This document shows, piece after piece, positions 16,030-25,405 of a DNA stretch of 60,189 bases (within the stretch, counting starts at the first letter, position 1; each line of letters opens with the position of its first letter). The stretch comes from Candidatus Saccharibacteria bacterium UBA5145 (GTDB lineage Bacteria; Patescibacteriota; Saccharimonadia; Saccharimonadales; UBA4665): positions 5,603 to 65,791 of the forward strand of contig DHXX01000016.1 of the NCBI GenBank assembly GCA_002413865.1. The letters run 5' to 3'. A model generated the notes under the pieces. The model was not told the DNA's origin. It saw nothing but the letters and a program-made list of their open reading frames with translations, and ran no database searches. The translations under genes and the position numbers were made by a program.

Positions 16030-16761
16030 ATGACATACGATAACCCACGTTTACTCGAAGTACAACCAACCTGCACGGGCAGCCTTTATTTTCGAGGCAG
16101 TCTGCACGCGGTTTTTAACACCTTGTTTAAAGACAGCACCTATGACTTTAAGACAGGCACGCTAAATAATGACAAAGATGTCATGTTTGTCTGTCGGTCG
16201 ATCTTGACTGGCCGGAATAATAACCAGCAGCTGAGTATTAAAGCCGCCCTTAGGGCCTCTGAATTGTTTCAATCGAGTGATCAGGAAAAGAGCTTGGCCC
16301 AAAACATCGCCGGCCTGAAGTCGGCCGAACGGCAGACGCGTGGTGCGCTGTTAAATCTCCAAGCGCTGGATATCGGCAGCGGTGTCGCTCAGTTTGTTGA
16401 AGAGCCGAGCAAAGGTAATAAAAAACTACTATACCTTCCGCTAATCGGTAGTAACGATCTAAATGAAGGGCTTGAGATCTACGCCCGCTTATGGGAACAC
16501 CTCGACGCCTATAGCGATGAACTCAACGCTTGTCCTGCTAATGTTAATAAATCCTTCTCGGCAAATTTTGACGAAAACAACGCCGAAACGCATTTTAAAG
16601 AATTAACTAGCGAAACCAAAAAAGGCTTTGGTCATCGAATTGCCCGACTCGGCAACGTGGCGGTGTACGGCGCCCTACAGGGTGCACCCGAGCAACCGGT
16701 GGGTGTTTCTCTGACTTTGCTCCGCGCTTCAATACCGGCGTCTGCTTTGGCCTTCGCATAA
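16030..16761 (+). CDS. Unknown 243-aa protein
   Basis: Not recognised. It begins MTYDNPRLLEVQPTCTGSLY, has a mixed alpha/beta composition with no signal peptide or clear membrane span, and a polar Asn-rich middle (TGRNNNQQLSIKAALRASEL). The C-terminus (GVSLTLLRASIPASALAFA) is mildly hydrophobic. It lies directly after the attenuator-like structure and ends 4 bp before the convergent tmk-thyX stop. The ribosome-binding site is weak. Confidence 0.5.
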   Translation: MTYDNPRLLEVQPTCTGSLYFRGSLHAVFNTLFKDSTYDFKTGTLNNDKDVMFVCRSILTGRNNNQQLSIKAALRASELFQSSDQEKSLAQNIAGLKSAERQTRGALLNLQALDIGSGVAQFVEEPSKGNKKLLYLPLIGSNDLNEGLEIYARLWEHLDAYSDELNACPANVNKSFSANFDENNAETHFKELTSETKKGFGHRIARLGNVAVYGALQGAPEQPVGVSLTLLRASIPASALAFA

Positions 16762-16765
16762 AAAA

Positions 16766-19111
16766 CTAGAGCTGCTGGAGCTTGTATTGGGTGTAGCGTT
16801 CGGCGGCTAGACGGGTCAGGGTTTCGTCTTCCCCGCTATTGACGAAGCGCATGGCGGCCGCCATCAGGGGGTGAACGGTGGCGAGTTTTTCGTGCATTTG
16901 TAACACCAACTTGCGGTAACCGGGGTGGCCTTGCGGGCTGGTCCGGAGTTCGTGGAGATGGAAAGCTTCCCGGGCATTGTAAGTGACTTTCCAACGCATC
17001 CGGTGACCGAGCAGCGTGGCGTACTGGGCTTCGAGTTGATAGCCGCCCTGTTGGAGCAAGCTATATAACTTCAAACTGAGGTCAAAACAGGCTTCAAACG
17101 GCTCTTCTAGGCCGGCGGCCTCGATTAGCGCCGGTGTCTCGTAGCCAAAACGAGGCGTTAGTTGCTGCCAGTTAAGGTCGTCGACCACGCGGTGGCGTTG
17201 CAAATCGCGGAAAATACCGTAATCGCAGACTAAATCCCAGCTGTAGTGTGCTTTTTCGATGGCCCGCCCCGGGCGATGGCGGCGATTGAGGCGTTCGCCG
17301 GCATAGGCGGTGAAGACTTCGACCTTTTTGTCATACGACCAGCTGGCGACTTCGGTCTGGATCTGTTCCAAGGGTAAATTACTGTGTTCATACAACATAT
17401 CAGCCACTAGGCTGAGTTCGTTCTTGGGCCAGTAGTCATTTAGACTGACGGCTTCGGTCGGCGCGGCGTAGTTATCCGGCAGGTAGTTTTGGGCGAGCTC
17501 AGCCAGGTGCTTCGAGGTGTTGGCGCGATAGGCGATGGTGGCCCCGCCGCGCTCGGGCTTGTCGGCGCGTTCCAAGAACATTGGCACGATTTTGCGGGCT
17601 TCGGTCAGCATCGTCTGGCCAGTAGCGCGGGCTTCGGCCAGTTCGTCGCTCTGCAAGTGCATGATCAAACTTTCAAGGGCTTGCCCGGAGGCATAGATGC
17701 CAACCGTCGACGTCGTCGCGACCGGTAGGACTGATCGGACGGCGTCACAGGCTTGGGCCCGCGTCGCGCCTTGCCAGGCGACGTCGCGTTCGTTTTCCGG
17801 CACGGTCGAATTGGCCCGCACGTGGTCGGTCAGGCGGTGGACCATCGTCGAGTAGAGGTCAAAAATGGTGTCCATCGCGGCGCAGTATTGCTCGTGGATG
17901 GCCGGCTTGAGCTCGGGCGGGACGTAGTAGCGGTAACGGCCGGCGGCATCCTTTTGGTCGAAATAGATGTAGCGGGTCGATTGTTCGAGATATGACGCCA
18001 GCCGGCCCCATTCTAACTTCTTGGTCAGCAAGTTGCTGGCGTTTTCGACGACCAAGTGAATGCCCGCCAGCTGCTGGACGGAATCGTCGCCATAAGCCGT
18101 GATGACCCGCTGCAGCAGTTTGCCGTCCTTGCCCGCCTTGCCGGCGAACTCATCAAGCAGGGTGATGCGCATATCGTCACCCCGGCGGCTCAAACGGGCC
18201 ATCGCGGCGGCGATGGTGACAGGGCTGAGCGACTCGTTAAAGGCGTAGACGTTGCCGTCAACGTTACTGATGGCCGTACCGAGGTAGGTCCGACCGGCGT
18301 CGGTGATTGTATAGTTGCCGGCGGCATCTTTGAGCACCAAAGGCTCGGCGCTCGCCGCCGCCGCCAAGTTAGTCGCCTGCGCTTCGGTTATCTCAAGCGG
18401 TGGTTCGTGGGGGGCGGGCAATGATTTTTGATCAATAATGTCTTTGACGGAGACGGGCGCGGCGGCAGCGGCCGGAATGACCGAGCGGTTGGCGAGCTCG
18501 ACTGTGACCAGCTTCCAGATAGCGTCAGCTACCGACGACGCGTCACCAGTGGCAAAAACGACCGGTAGATCACGCTGCTTGGCTTCCCACAAATAGCCCG
18601 CCCGAACGCGCTCCAAAAAAGCTTCGTCGAGGTTGTCGAAACGCTCGGCACTGTAGCGATCCTTGGTACGGGCCTTGAGCATGGCCGCCGGGGCGTCGAG
18701 GACGATGCACAAATCCGGCTCCATATCGGCGACCGCGAAGCTAATGATGTTATTGATAGTCTGGTAGTCGGGCACGTCGCCGCGGCCATAGTATTGGATG
18801 GCTAGGGTCGTCAAATAATTGCGGTCAACCAGACAAATGACGCCTTGTTCGATGCTTTGTTTGATGGTCTGGAGCGACTCGGAACGAGCGGCGTTATATA
18901 GCAAGACTTCGGTGCGGGTATTCATCGGGTAGCGCGGATCTTGCGTTAAATGGCGAATTGCCCGGGCCGTCAGACTGCTCTGGCTGTCCGGTTCACGCAT
19001 CGTGCGGACCGGCAGACCGGCGGCCTGCAGGCGGTGGGCTAGCTCTAGAAGCTGGGTCGATTTGCCGACGCCTTCCGGGCCTTCAATAACGATATATTTC
19101 CCCCTAGTCAT
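16766..19111 (-). CDS. Thymidylate kinase fused to a double ThyX-like protein
   Basis: 781-aa fusion. Residues 1 to about 210 are thymidylate kinase: P-loop EGPEGVGKST, MREP, DRNYLTT (usual DRYxxS) and the LID region. An Ala/Pro-rich linker follows, then two ThyX-related halves: about 290-500 with WGRLASYLEQSTRY near 370, and about 540-781 with QRHRVVDDLN near 637. ThyX makes dTMP from dUMP with FAD and methylene-THF, and Tmk phosphorylates dTMP. Oddity: the RHRx7S signature is split; the first half keeps the Ser and RY but not RHR, the second keeps RHR but not the Ser. Catalysis by the ThyX part is therefore inferred. It overlaps dcd by 8 bp. Confidence 0.85.
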   Translation of the reverse strand: MTRGKYIVIEGPEGVGKSTQLLELAHRLQAAGLPVRTMREPDSQSSLTARAIRHLTQDPRYPMNTRTEVLLYNAARSESLQTIKQSIEQGVICLVDRNYLTTLAIQYYGRGDVPDYQTINNIISFAVADMEPDLCIVLDAPAAMLKARTKDRYSAERFDNLDEAFLERVRAGYLWEAKQRDLPVVFATGDASSVADAIWKLVTVELANRSVIPAAAAAPVSVKDIIDQKSLPAPHEPPLEITEAQATNLAAAASAEPLVLKDAAGNYTITDAGRTYLGTAISNVDGNVYAFNESLSPVTIAAAMARLSRRGDDMRITLLDEFAGKAGKDGKLLQRVITAYGDDSVQQLAGIHLVVENASNLLTKKLEWGRLASYLEQSTRYIYFDQKDAAGRYRYYVPPELKPAIHEQYCAAMDTIFDLYSTMVHRLTDHVRANSTVPENERDVAWQGATRAQACDAVRSVLPVATTSTVGIYASGQALESLIMHLQSDELAEARATGQTMLTEARKIVPMFLERADKPERGGATIAYRANTSKHLAELAQNYLPDNYAAPTEAVSLNDYWPKNELSLVADMLYEHSNLPLEQIQTEVASWSYDKKVEVFTAYAGERLNRRHRPGRAIEKAHYSWDLVCDYGIFRDLQRHRVVDDLNWQQLTPRFGYETPALIEAAGLEEPFEACFDLSLKLYSLLQQGGYQLEAQYATLLGHRMRWKVTYNAREAFHLHELRTSPQGHPGYRKLVLQMHEKLATVHPLMAAAMRFVNSGEDETLTRLAAERYTQYKLQQL

Positions 19112-19817
19112 AAGATAGCCCGTCGATTTTTTGGGGCAGCGCGCGCTGATCGCGGTAGGCTTTGGGGAGCATCATATCGGGGGACCAAGTTTTAATAATG
19201 GTGTCGATGTCGGTACCTTGCTGGTATTTGCCGCTGAAGGCTTCATCGCGGCCAGCGCCGTAGTTGCCGTCGACCGGGCCGGTTTCGTGAAAAACAATTT
19301 GGGCAAAGCGCTCGCCGACCGGTAACAGGACCGTTTCACGATCGTTGAGGTTATAGATTTCGAGTGTCAAGCGGTTGATGTAGCCGGGGTCGATCCAGCC
19401 AGCGTCAAAACAGACGGCGATACCGTTACGACCCCAGCTGGAACGGCTGCGGACTTCACAGGCGCCGGGCGGTCGAATACCGAAGAATTCGTGGGTGTGG
19501 GCCAGAATGCGTTCGCCCGGCTTGAGGCTGATGACGGGGTGATCGAGCGGGATGTTGTTGACCGGCTTGAAGCCGTTGAGGGCGCACCACTGACCGTGGG
19601 GCATGGCCCGGTGGGGGCCGTCGAAATAGCGTTCGACGTCTTCTTTATCGAAGGGGTTATAGATCGTCCGTTCATTCATGCGCTCGATGCGGTAATAGTA
19701 ATAACCGAGAGTGACATCGAGGCTGGCGTGGCTGACGTGCTTCGGATCATACGGATGGCAAACGATATGATCGTCTGCGATCGCCTGGCGAATCTGAATG
19801 TTACTGAATACCGACAC
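19104..19817 (-). CDS. dcd: dCTP deaminase / dUTPase-family protein
   Basis: 237-aa trimeric-fold enzyme that converts dCTP to dUTP or, if bifunctional, to dUMP. The family core is clear: EVRSRSSWGRNGIAV, then AGWIDPGYINRLTLEIYN, and an N-terminal HASLDVTLG block. It is longer than typical Dcd (about 190 aa), with extra segments around residues 40-90. I chose the GTG at 19817 because GGAGG (19827-19823) lies 5 nt upstream; the frame is open 15 codons further. Placed directly before tmk-thyX with an 8-bp overlap, it supplies the dU nucleotide for dTMP synthesis. Confidence 0.88.
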   Translation of the reverse strand: MSVFSNIQIRQAIADDHIVCHPYDPKHVSHASLDVTLGYYYYRIERMNERTIYNPFDKEDVERYFDGPHRAMPHGQWCALNGFKPVNNIPLDHPVISLKPGERILAHTHEFFGIRPPGACEVRSRSSWGRNGIAVCFDAGWIDPGYINRLTLEIYNLNDRETVLLPVGERFAQIVFHETGPVDGNYGAGRDEAFSGKYQQGTDIDTIIKTWSPDMMLPKAYRDQRALPQKIDGLSYD

Positions 19818-19958
19818 TACAACCTCCGTGTTTCGTTCTATTGTAGGTGACCGATCAGTCATAATGCAAGCACAATAATAATGTGATTTTTACGCAAATA
19901 GGTGTCTTGCCTCTCATGCTTACGATTAGTAATCGATTTCAGGTACAATACAAATAAT

Positions 19959-21662
19959 ATGGCACTCAAGTCCTATCTCACGCGCCAACTGCGCATTCGC
20001 GAGCGGTTCGGCCTCCAACTCGTCGCCATTATAGTGGCGGCCCACGGTGTTTTTATCTTGGCCACGACCCTGCTCGACTTACTGGTGGCGCGCCACAATA
20101 GTCGTCTCGGCGTGGCGGATGTCGATTTACCGCTAATTATCGGCTTAAGTCTGTTGTATTTAAGCGCTCTTTTACGGCGTCGTAAACGAACCGCCTGGCT
20201 GGCGACCGTTCTGAGCTATACTTTCTATCTCGGCTTGAGTTTGACAGGTTTGATCCATAGCCTTGGCATGGACGACCTCGTGACGATCCACGTCGTGCGC
20301 GCGGTTATTTTGCCGGTTAGCATCCTCGCCTTACTAATCGCCTTGCAGTCGCACTACGTCGTGAAAAGCGACATTCAGGGCTTTCGCCAGGCGGTTCGAT
20401 CCTCTTTGCTGATACTGTTCGTGGCTTTTTTCTACGGGTTGGCGGGCTTTTCACTGCTCGATAAAACCGATTTTCACCAGGAAATCTCACCGATCAACGC
20501 CGTTCACTACACGATTGACCAATTTGACCTGACGACGAAGCGACCGTTGGTCCCCCACACTAGGCGGGCCCAATTATTTGCCGACTCGTTGTCCTTCATT
20601 AGTGTCGGCGCGGTCGGTTACGCCGTCGTGGCGCTGTTTCAGCCGCTGCGCTTGCGGTTTTCCGACCAAACGGCCAGCCGCCGACGGTTGGCGGCGCTAC
20701 TAGGCACGAGCGACGCCCACAGTGAGGATTTCTTTAAACTCTGGCCCCACGATAAACAATTCTTTTTTGACCAGGCGGACACTAGCGGCTTGGCTTTCCA
20801 TGTGCGGCGTGGCGTGGCCCTCTGCTTGGGCGACCCAGTGGGTGATAAAAAAGTCTTCGGCCGCCTGCTCAAAGAGTTTGCGCTTGTCTGCGAAAACAAC
20901 GACTGGTTGCCGGCTCACGTCCACGTCGAACCAACTTGGCGCAAATTGTACAAGTCGTACGGCTACAGCCTGCAGAAAATCGGCGAAGAAGCCGTCGTCG
21001 ATATCGCCCATTTCCAGACCGACGTGGTGTCTAATAAATACTTCCGTCACATTAAAAATAAATTTAGCAAACAAGCTTACACTAGCGAGCTCCTGCAACC
21101 GCCGCACCACCCGGCCGTTTTGGCGCGCCTATGCACCATATCCGACGAGTGGCTCGAGCGCGGTGGTCGAACGGAGCGTGGTTTCGTGATGGGTTATTTC
21201 AGCGACGAGTATCTACAGCAGTGCCCGCTGATGTTGGTGCGCGACGCGGCCGGCACTATCCAGGCCTTCCTGAACCAATTGCCGGCTGATTTTGATACCA
21301 AGGAAGCGACCTACGATCTGTTGCGCCATAGCAGCGCCAGCCCCGGTAACATCAACGACTATTTACTGCTCAACTTCATCGAGCAGCTTAGCGCCCAACA
21401 CTACAGCCAACTAAATCTCGGGCTCTGCCCGCTGGTAGGTGTCGCCGACAACGCCGACGGCCGGTCAGTTATCGATACGGTCCTCAATTTTGTCTATGCC
21501 AATGGCGATCGACTCTACTCCTTCAGTGGTTTATACCGTTTTAAGTCCAAATACGAACCGGCGTGGCGCGATCGTTATATCGCCTATCAAGGCGGTATCC
21601 GCGGCTTGACCCGCACCGCCAACGCTCTGATCGGGACGATGCGGGTTAGAATTAAAAAGTAA
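19959..21662 (+). CDS. MprF-like protein: DUF2156 (aminoacyl-phosphatidylglycerol synthase type)
   Basis: 567 aa. The N-terminal 220 residues hold about six membrane helices; the cytosolic remainder is a DUF2156/GNAT-like domain with RRGVALCLGDPVG, VHVEPTWRKLYKSYGY, GGRTERGFVMGYF and a C-terminal LYRFKSKYEPAWRDRYIAY, the last being characteristic of MprF. MprF adds Lys or Ala from aminoacyl-tRNA to phosphatidylglycerol and flips the lipid, lowering negative surface charge. Only a short membrane part is present, so the flippase half may be reduced. The start is ATG 19959; a TACAAT -10 box ends 9 nt upstream and no SD is visible. Confidence 0.8.
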   Translation: MALKSYLTRQLRIRERFGLQLVAIIVAAHGVFILATTLLDLLVARHNSRLGVADVDLPLIIGLSLLYLSALLRRRKRTAWLATVLSYTFYLGLSLTGLIHSLGMDDLVTIHVVRAVILPVSILALLIALQSHYVVKSDIQGFRQAVRSSLLILFVAFFYGLAGFSLLDKTDFHQEISPINAVHYTIDQFDLTTKRPLVPHTRRAQLFADSLSFISVGAVGYAVVALFQPLRLRFSDQTASRRRLAALLGTSDAHSEDFFKLWPHDKQFFFDQADTSGLAFHVRRGVALCLGDPVGDKKVFGRLLKEFALVCENNDWLPAHVHVEPTWRKLYKSYGYSLQKIGEEAVVDIAHFQTDVVSNKYFRHIKNKFSKQAYTSELLQPPHHPAVLARLCTISDEWLERGGRTERGFVMGYFSDEYLQQCPLMLVRDAAGTIQAFLNQLPADFDTKEATYDLLRHSSASPGNINDYLLLNFIEQLSAQHYSQLNLGLCPLVGVADNADGRSVIDTVLNFVYANGDRLYSFSGLYRFKSKYEPAWRDRYIAYQGGIRGLTRTANALIGTMRVRIKK

Positions 21663-21822
21663 AAGCGGCCATTCGATACCTTTTAACGACCTATGCACCC
21701 GATGTTTTGATCAACCAGCTTGGTGCGGTTCATTATTTGAGCCAAAAGCTCCTCGCTACGGCTAGTCAGCGGCTCTTCACGGCAGATAATCAGAGAGTTA
21801 CTCCTGTATACTTGGTTCAGCC

Positions 21823-23028
21823 ATGAACAAACAAGACCAAAATAATATTAAAAGAAACGTGAGAGTGCTGTACGTCGTTAATTTCTTTATCGGTCTTATT
21901 TTCTGGTATGGCATCGAAAAGATCTTTTTGACCAAAAATCTGCACTTGGGTCCGAGCGTTATCGCCTACATCATTGTCGTCTACGGCTTGACCCAAGTAC
22001 TCCTAAATGTCCCAACCGGCGTTCTCGCCGACCGCTGGAGCCGCAAAGGTATGGTCGTGGTGTCACTGGTCATCCTTTTCGCGTCGACGACTATTCTCGG
22101 GTCGAGTCATTCGCTAACTCAATATCTTATCGGCACGTTTGGCTGGGGACTATATCTGGTGTGCATCACCGGGACGCTCGAATCATTGCTCTACGACGGC
22201 CTCAAGGAGCAAGGCCTGGCCCGCACCTACAAAAAGATTTACGGCCGTAGCCAAGCCATCTTTATGCTGGGAATCTTTTTTTCATCAACGGCCAGTGGAT
22301 TTATCGCCCGTAGCTACGGCATCCGCGCGGCCTACTATCTGACGCTTATTTCGGTCCTTGTCGCGGCGCTGGCCGCCATGTTTTTGGTCGAACCGGTAGT
22401 TCATAAGCAACGAACCGACACAAAAGTAATTCCCCATATGATCGAAGCGCTCCTCAGGCTCAAGAAGAGCGCCGTGCTGACGCAGATTGTCATCATGAGT
22501 ACTATGTTATTTCTGGTGCAGACCGCCTTCTACGAATACGCCCAGCTGTTCTATATCGCCATCTTCAGTGCCAGTGCCGTCGCTACGGGTATCGCCAACG
22601 GTTTTGGTGGCCTGAGTTTGGCAGTCGGTAACCTCATCACCAAGCATCTGCACTTTGCCGGCAGTGGCTTTGCCTTTCTAGCTGTCCTGTTGGCAGCGGC
22701 GATGTTGCCCGGTAACCCAGTCGTGCGCGTCGCAATATTTATGATGTTCGGAGTAGTCTTTGGTGCCGTCAGCGCCAACGTCAACGACCTCAAGCATCGT
22801 AAAATTCCTTCACATTTGCGGGCGACACTGAGCTCGGCCATCAGTACGATCGATTATATAATCGTCATTCCCTTGGCGCTGGTGTTCAGTCATTTGATCG
22901 CCCGCTATTCGATATACTGGGCTTACCGGACCGTCGCTATGACGATTGCGGTCTATTTTGTATTCTACTGGGTTATCGGCAGCAAGATACTGATTCTTGA
23001 TAAAGGAAATGATCACCCCGAAAACTAG
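21823..23028 (+). CDS. Major facilitator superfamily transporter
   Basis: 401-aa inner-membrane protein with about 12 hydrophobic segments. The MFS loop 2-3 motif appears as GVLADRWSRKGMVV (near residue 66). Length and topology fit drug/proton antiporters, but the substrate is unknown. A TATACT box lies 10 nt before the ATG. A stable hairpin (23088-23106) follows the gene and may terminate it and the convergent rplA operon. Confidence 0.85.
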   Translation: MNKQDQNNIKRNVRVLYVVNFFIGLIFWYGIEKIFLTKNLHLGPSVIAYIIVVYGLTQVLLNVPTGVLADRWSRKGMVVVSLVILFASTTILGSSHSLTQYLIGTFGWGLYLVCITGTLESLLYDGLKEQGLARTYKKIYGRSQAIFMLGIFFSSTASGFIARSYGIRAAYYLTLISVLVAALAAMFLVEPVVHKQRTDTKVIPHMIEALLRLKKSAVLTQIVIMSTMLFLVQTAFYEYAQLFYIAIFSASAVATGIANGFGGLSLAVGNLITKHLHFAGSGFAFLAVLLAAAMLPGNPVVRVAIFMMFGVVFGAVSANVNDLKHRKIPSHLRATLSSAISTIDYIIVIPLALVFSHLIARYSIYWAYRTVAMTIAVYFVFYWVIGSKILILDKGNDHPEN

Positions 23029-23087
23029 TTCTTGAGGCGCCAAAAGAAGTGAGTTGAGTAATAAGTGAGAACTGAGCCCCCATGGCG

Positions 23088-23106
23088 GGTGTCGTAAAAC
23101 GACGCC
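23088..23106. terminator. Hairpin between MFS and rplA (convergent)
   Basis: GGTGTCGT-AAA-ACGACGCC, an 8-bp stem (one T/G wobble) in the convergent gap. There is no strong T-tract on either side. Confidence 0.4.
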
Positions 23107-23162
23107 TCCCGAACCGCAGTTCGAGGGACGCCGTTGCGGGGCACGCGTTTAAGCGAAAACGA

Positions 23163-24191
23163 CTAGTTGACGCTGGCGAGGTCGACCTTGATCGATGGAC
23201 CCATCGAGGTCGTCAGGTGGACGGCCTTGAAATAGTTGCTCTTGACGCTGGCTGGCTTGTTGCTCTTGATGCTGGCAATCACCGCTTGGACGTTGTTTAG
23301 CAGCGGGGTCGCTTCGAAACTGACCTTACCGACCATCAGGTGGACGATACCGGTATTGTCGACACGGTATTCAATCCGACCGGCCTTGGCTTCGGCGACG
23401 GCCTTGTTGACGTCGGTCGTAACCGTACCGCTCTTTGGGTTAGGCATCAGACCACGGGGGCCGAGCGTCCGAGCGTACTTGCCGAGTTTTGGCATCAAGC
23501 TCGGGATGGCGATCAAAATATCAAAATTGAGATTACCCTTGTCTAGTTCGGCCAAAACTTCTTCGTTACCGGCTAAGTCGGCGCCGGACTTGATGGCGGT
23601 AGCGGCATCGTCAGTCAAAACTACGATGCGCACGGTCTTACCGGTACCAAAAGGTAGCACCAAGTTGTCGCGAATGTTCTGATCGGCGTGACGGGGGTCG
23701 ACGTTGAGGTTGACGTGGAGCTCGACGCTGGCGTCAAATTTGACGTGGGACGTCTGCTTGGCGAGGGCGATGGCTTCTTCCAGAGTGTAGAGCTTGTCTT
23801 TTTCGATCAGCGCGGCACTCTTTTGGAATAACTTGCCGCGGCGTTCGTCGCGGGTGCGCGTCGGCTGGCTGGGTTGCTTGGGCTTGGCGTCTTCGTCTTC
23901 ATGACTGGCTTTGCGGTCTTCCTTGGTCTGCTTCTCAGCGACTTCTTCGAGGGCTTTGCTACTGCGCTTACCGGCTTTGGCTAGGGTTTTTGTGACTTTC
24001 TCGGCCACGACTTCGTCTTGCGCTGTTTCGACAACGACTTGTTCGGTCGTAACGGGCTTGGCGGCCTTAACTGGCTTGGTAGTCTTAGCCGTCTTAGCTT
24101 TGGCGACGGCTTTTTCGGCTACGACGGGCTTGGCAACCTTTGTCGTCTTGACTGTCTTAGCTTTGGTGATGGTCTTTTTGGCTTCTGACAT
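23163..24191 (-). CDS. rplA: 50S ribosomal protein L1 with a long basic N-terminal extension
   Basis: 342 aa, about 110 longer than usual. Residues 1-115 are a low-complexity Lys/Ala/Thr/Val-rich extension with KTTKVAKPVVAEKAVAKAKT-type near-repeats, turning acidic and then basic (RTRDERRGK). The rest is ordinary L1: TLEEAIALAKQ, DPRHADQNIR, LGPRGLMPNPKSGTV and SIKVDLASVN. L1 binds 23S rRNA at the exit stalk and can autoregulate the L11-L1 operon. It follows rplK and a 77-aa unknown. Confidence 0.95.
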   Translation of the reverse strand: MSEAKKTITKAKTVKTTKVAKPVVAEKAVAKAKTAKTTKPVKAAKPVTTEQVVVETAQDEVVAEKVTKTLAKAGKRSSKALEEVAEKQTKEDRKASHEDEDAKPKQPSQPTRTRDERRGKLFQKSAALIEKDKLYTLEEAIALAKQTSHVKFDASVELHVNLNVDPRHADQNIRDNLVLPFGTGKTVRIVVLTDDAATAIKSGADLAGNEEVLAELDKGNLNFDILIAIPSLMPKLGKYARTLGPRGLMPNPKSGTVTTDVNKAVAEAKAGRIEYRVDNTGIVHLMVGKVSFEATPLLNNVQAVIASIKSNKPASVKSNYFKAVHLTTSMGPSIKVDLASVN

Positions 24192-24247
24192 GATGATTAT
24201 TCCTTTCGTGGTGATAACGAGCTATTAACTCTCCCACAAATTATTAT

Positions 24248-24481
24248 TTATAGATCGGCGTCGGCTTCCCGGCGAGTTTCGAGCTCACGGGTCAGTTGGG
24301 GATTGGCGACGCGTAGAAGCGCTAGTTCGTTGATGTAGCCAGCGACGATTTGGGCATCGCCGGCGTCTATTGCGTCGAGGGCGTTCTTCGTAATTGAGTT
24401 GTATGACTCATAGAAGCTATCGTTATCGAGGGCATCAACCGGCTCAGGTTCCCGTCCAAGATAAGGAGCGCGTATTTCCAT
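24248..24481 (-). CDS. Unknown 77-aa protein between rplK and rplA
   Basis: Short acidic helical protein starting MEIRAPYLGREPEPVDALDN. Its ATG overlaps the rplK stop (TAATG), so it is probably translated by coupling within the ribosomal operon. rplK-rplA is normally uninterrupted, so this insert is unusual. There is no motif, membrane segment or cysteine. Function is unknown. Confidence 0.65.
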   Translation of the reverse strand: MEIRAPYLGREPEPVDALDNDSFYESYNSITKNALDAIDAGDAQIVAGYINELALLRVANPQLTRELETRREADADL

Positions 24482-24909
24482 TAGGCTTCGACTTCAACGC
24501 CCATACTACGGGCGGTGCCGGCGACCATTTTCTTGATCGATTCGACGTCGTCGGCGTTCATGTCTTTGGCTTTAGCCTCGGCAATTTCCTGCAAATCTTT
24601 TTGGCTCAGCTTTTGGCTGAGTTTTTCGCTGTTGGGTCGGCCGGAACCTTTGGCGATACCGAGCTTGGCCCGGATCAAATCATCGGTTGGGGCGCCAACG
24701 ACGCGAAAAGCCATCGAACGATCATCAAAGATAGTGATGTGGACGGTGACCATCGTGCCCATCATTTCGCGGGTGGCTTCGTTGAACGGATTGATAAAAT
24801 CCATCATGTTGACACCGTACTGGCCGAGCGTGCTACCAACTGGTGGTGCGGCACTGGCCTGTCCGGCTTTGAGTTTCATTTTTAAATTGGCTTTGACTAC
24901 TTTAGCCAT
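24481..24909 (-). CDS. rplK: 50S ribosomal protein L11
   Basis: 142-aa GTPase-centre protein. The N-terminal domain has LKAGQASAAPPVGSTLGQYG, including the proline pair contacted by thiostrepton-class drugs in other bacteria; the C-terminal domain has GTARSMGVEVEA. Length is normal. It has a good AGGAGA ribosome-binding site and is followed by a coupled 77-aa ORF and rplA. Confidence 0.97.
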   Translation of the reverse strand: MAKVVKANLKMKLKAGQASAAPPVGSTLGQYGVNMMDFINPFNEATREMMGTMVTVHITIFDDRSMAFRVVGAPTDDLIRAKLGIAKGSGRPNSEKLSQKLSQKDLQEIAEAKAKDMNADDVESIKKMVAGTARSMGVEVEA

Positions 24910-25076
24910 ACGTTTATCTCCTTATGTTTCGAACCAGTCAACATGAAGCTGTTGCTGCAGTTCTCCTACCTTTTAGTAGTGCGTAACAGATGTATTGTAA
25001 CGATTTTTGGTCGGTTTGTCTAGGGTGGCTTTGGCAAGGCTGGTAAAAACGTTAACAATAATGACCGAGCGGGCAG

Positions 25077-25400
25077 CTATTCGGGTCGAGCTGGTTCGCC
25101 GGCAGCAACGAAGCTCAAGTCTTTGAAGCGGCGATATTCGGCGTGCAGCAGGCTTTCGTGGTCGACCGACCGATAGGCTGACCGCAGGCTAGTGCCAGTA
25201 ACGGCCAAAGCGCCCGCGGCGACGGCAATCCTATAGGCGGGGTCTGTGAGCTGTTCCTGAACCAGATAGCCAAATACCGGCGTGGTGCCACCAACAACGC
25301 TCTGGGCGGCTAGATTAAGCAAAGTTTTTAGCGAACGGGTGCGAAAGTCAGCCGCCAATTCTTGATAGCGTTCCGCCAATCGACCGTTTTGAGTATCCAT
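25077..25400 (-). CDS. Unknown small membrane protein after nusG
   Basis: 107 aa. Two hydrophobic segments (SVVGGTTPVFGYLV; IAVAAGALAVTG) lie between an N-terminal helix rich in Arg/Glu (AERYQELAADFRTR) and a C-terminal charged tail. The layout suggests a small helical-hairpin membrane protein. It starts 5 bp after the nusG stop and lies before rplK, so it sits within the secE-nusG-rplK-rplA cluster, which is unusual. Not recognised. Confidence 0.55.
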   Translation of the reverse strand: MDTQNGRLAERYQELAADFRTRSLKTLLNLAAQSVVGGTTPVFGYLVQEQLTDPAYRIAVAAGALAVTGTSLRSAYRSVDHESLLHAEYRRFKDLSFVAAGEPARPE

Positions 25401-25405
25401 GAAGA

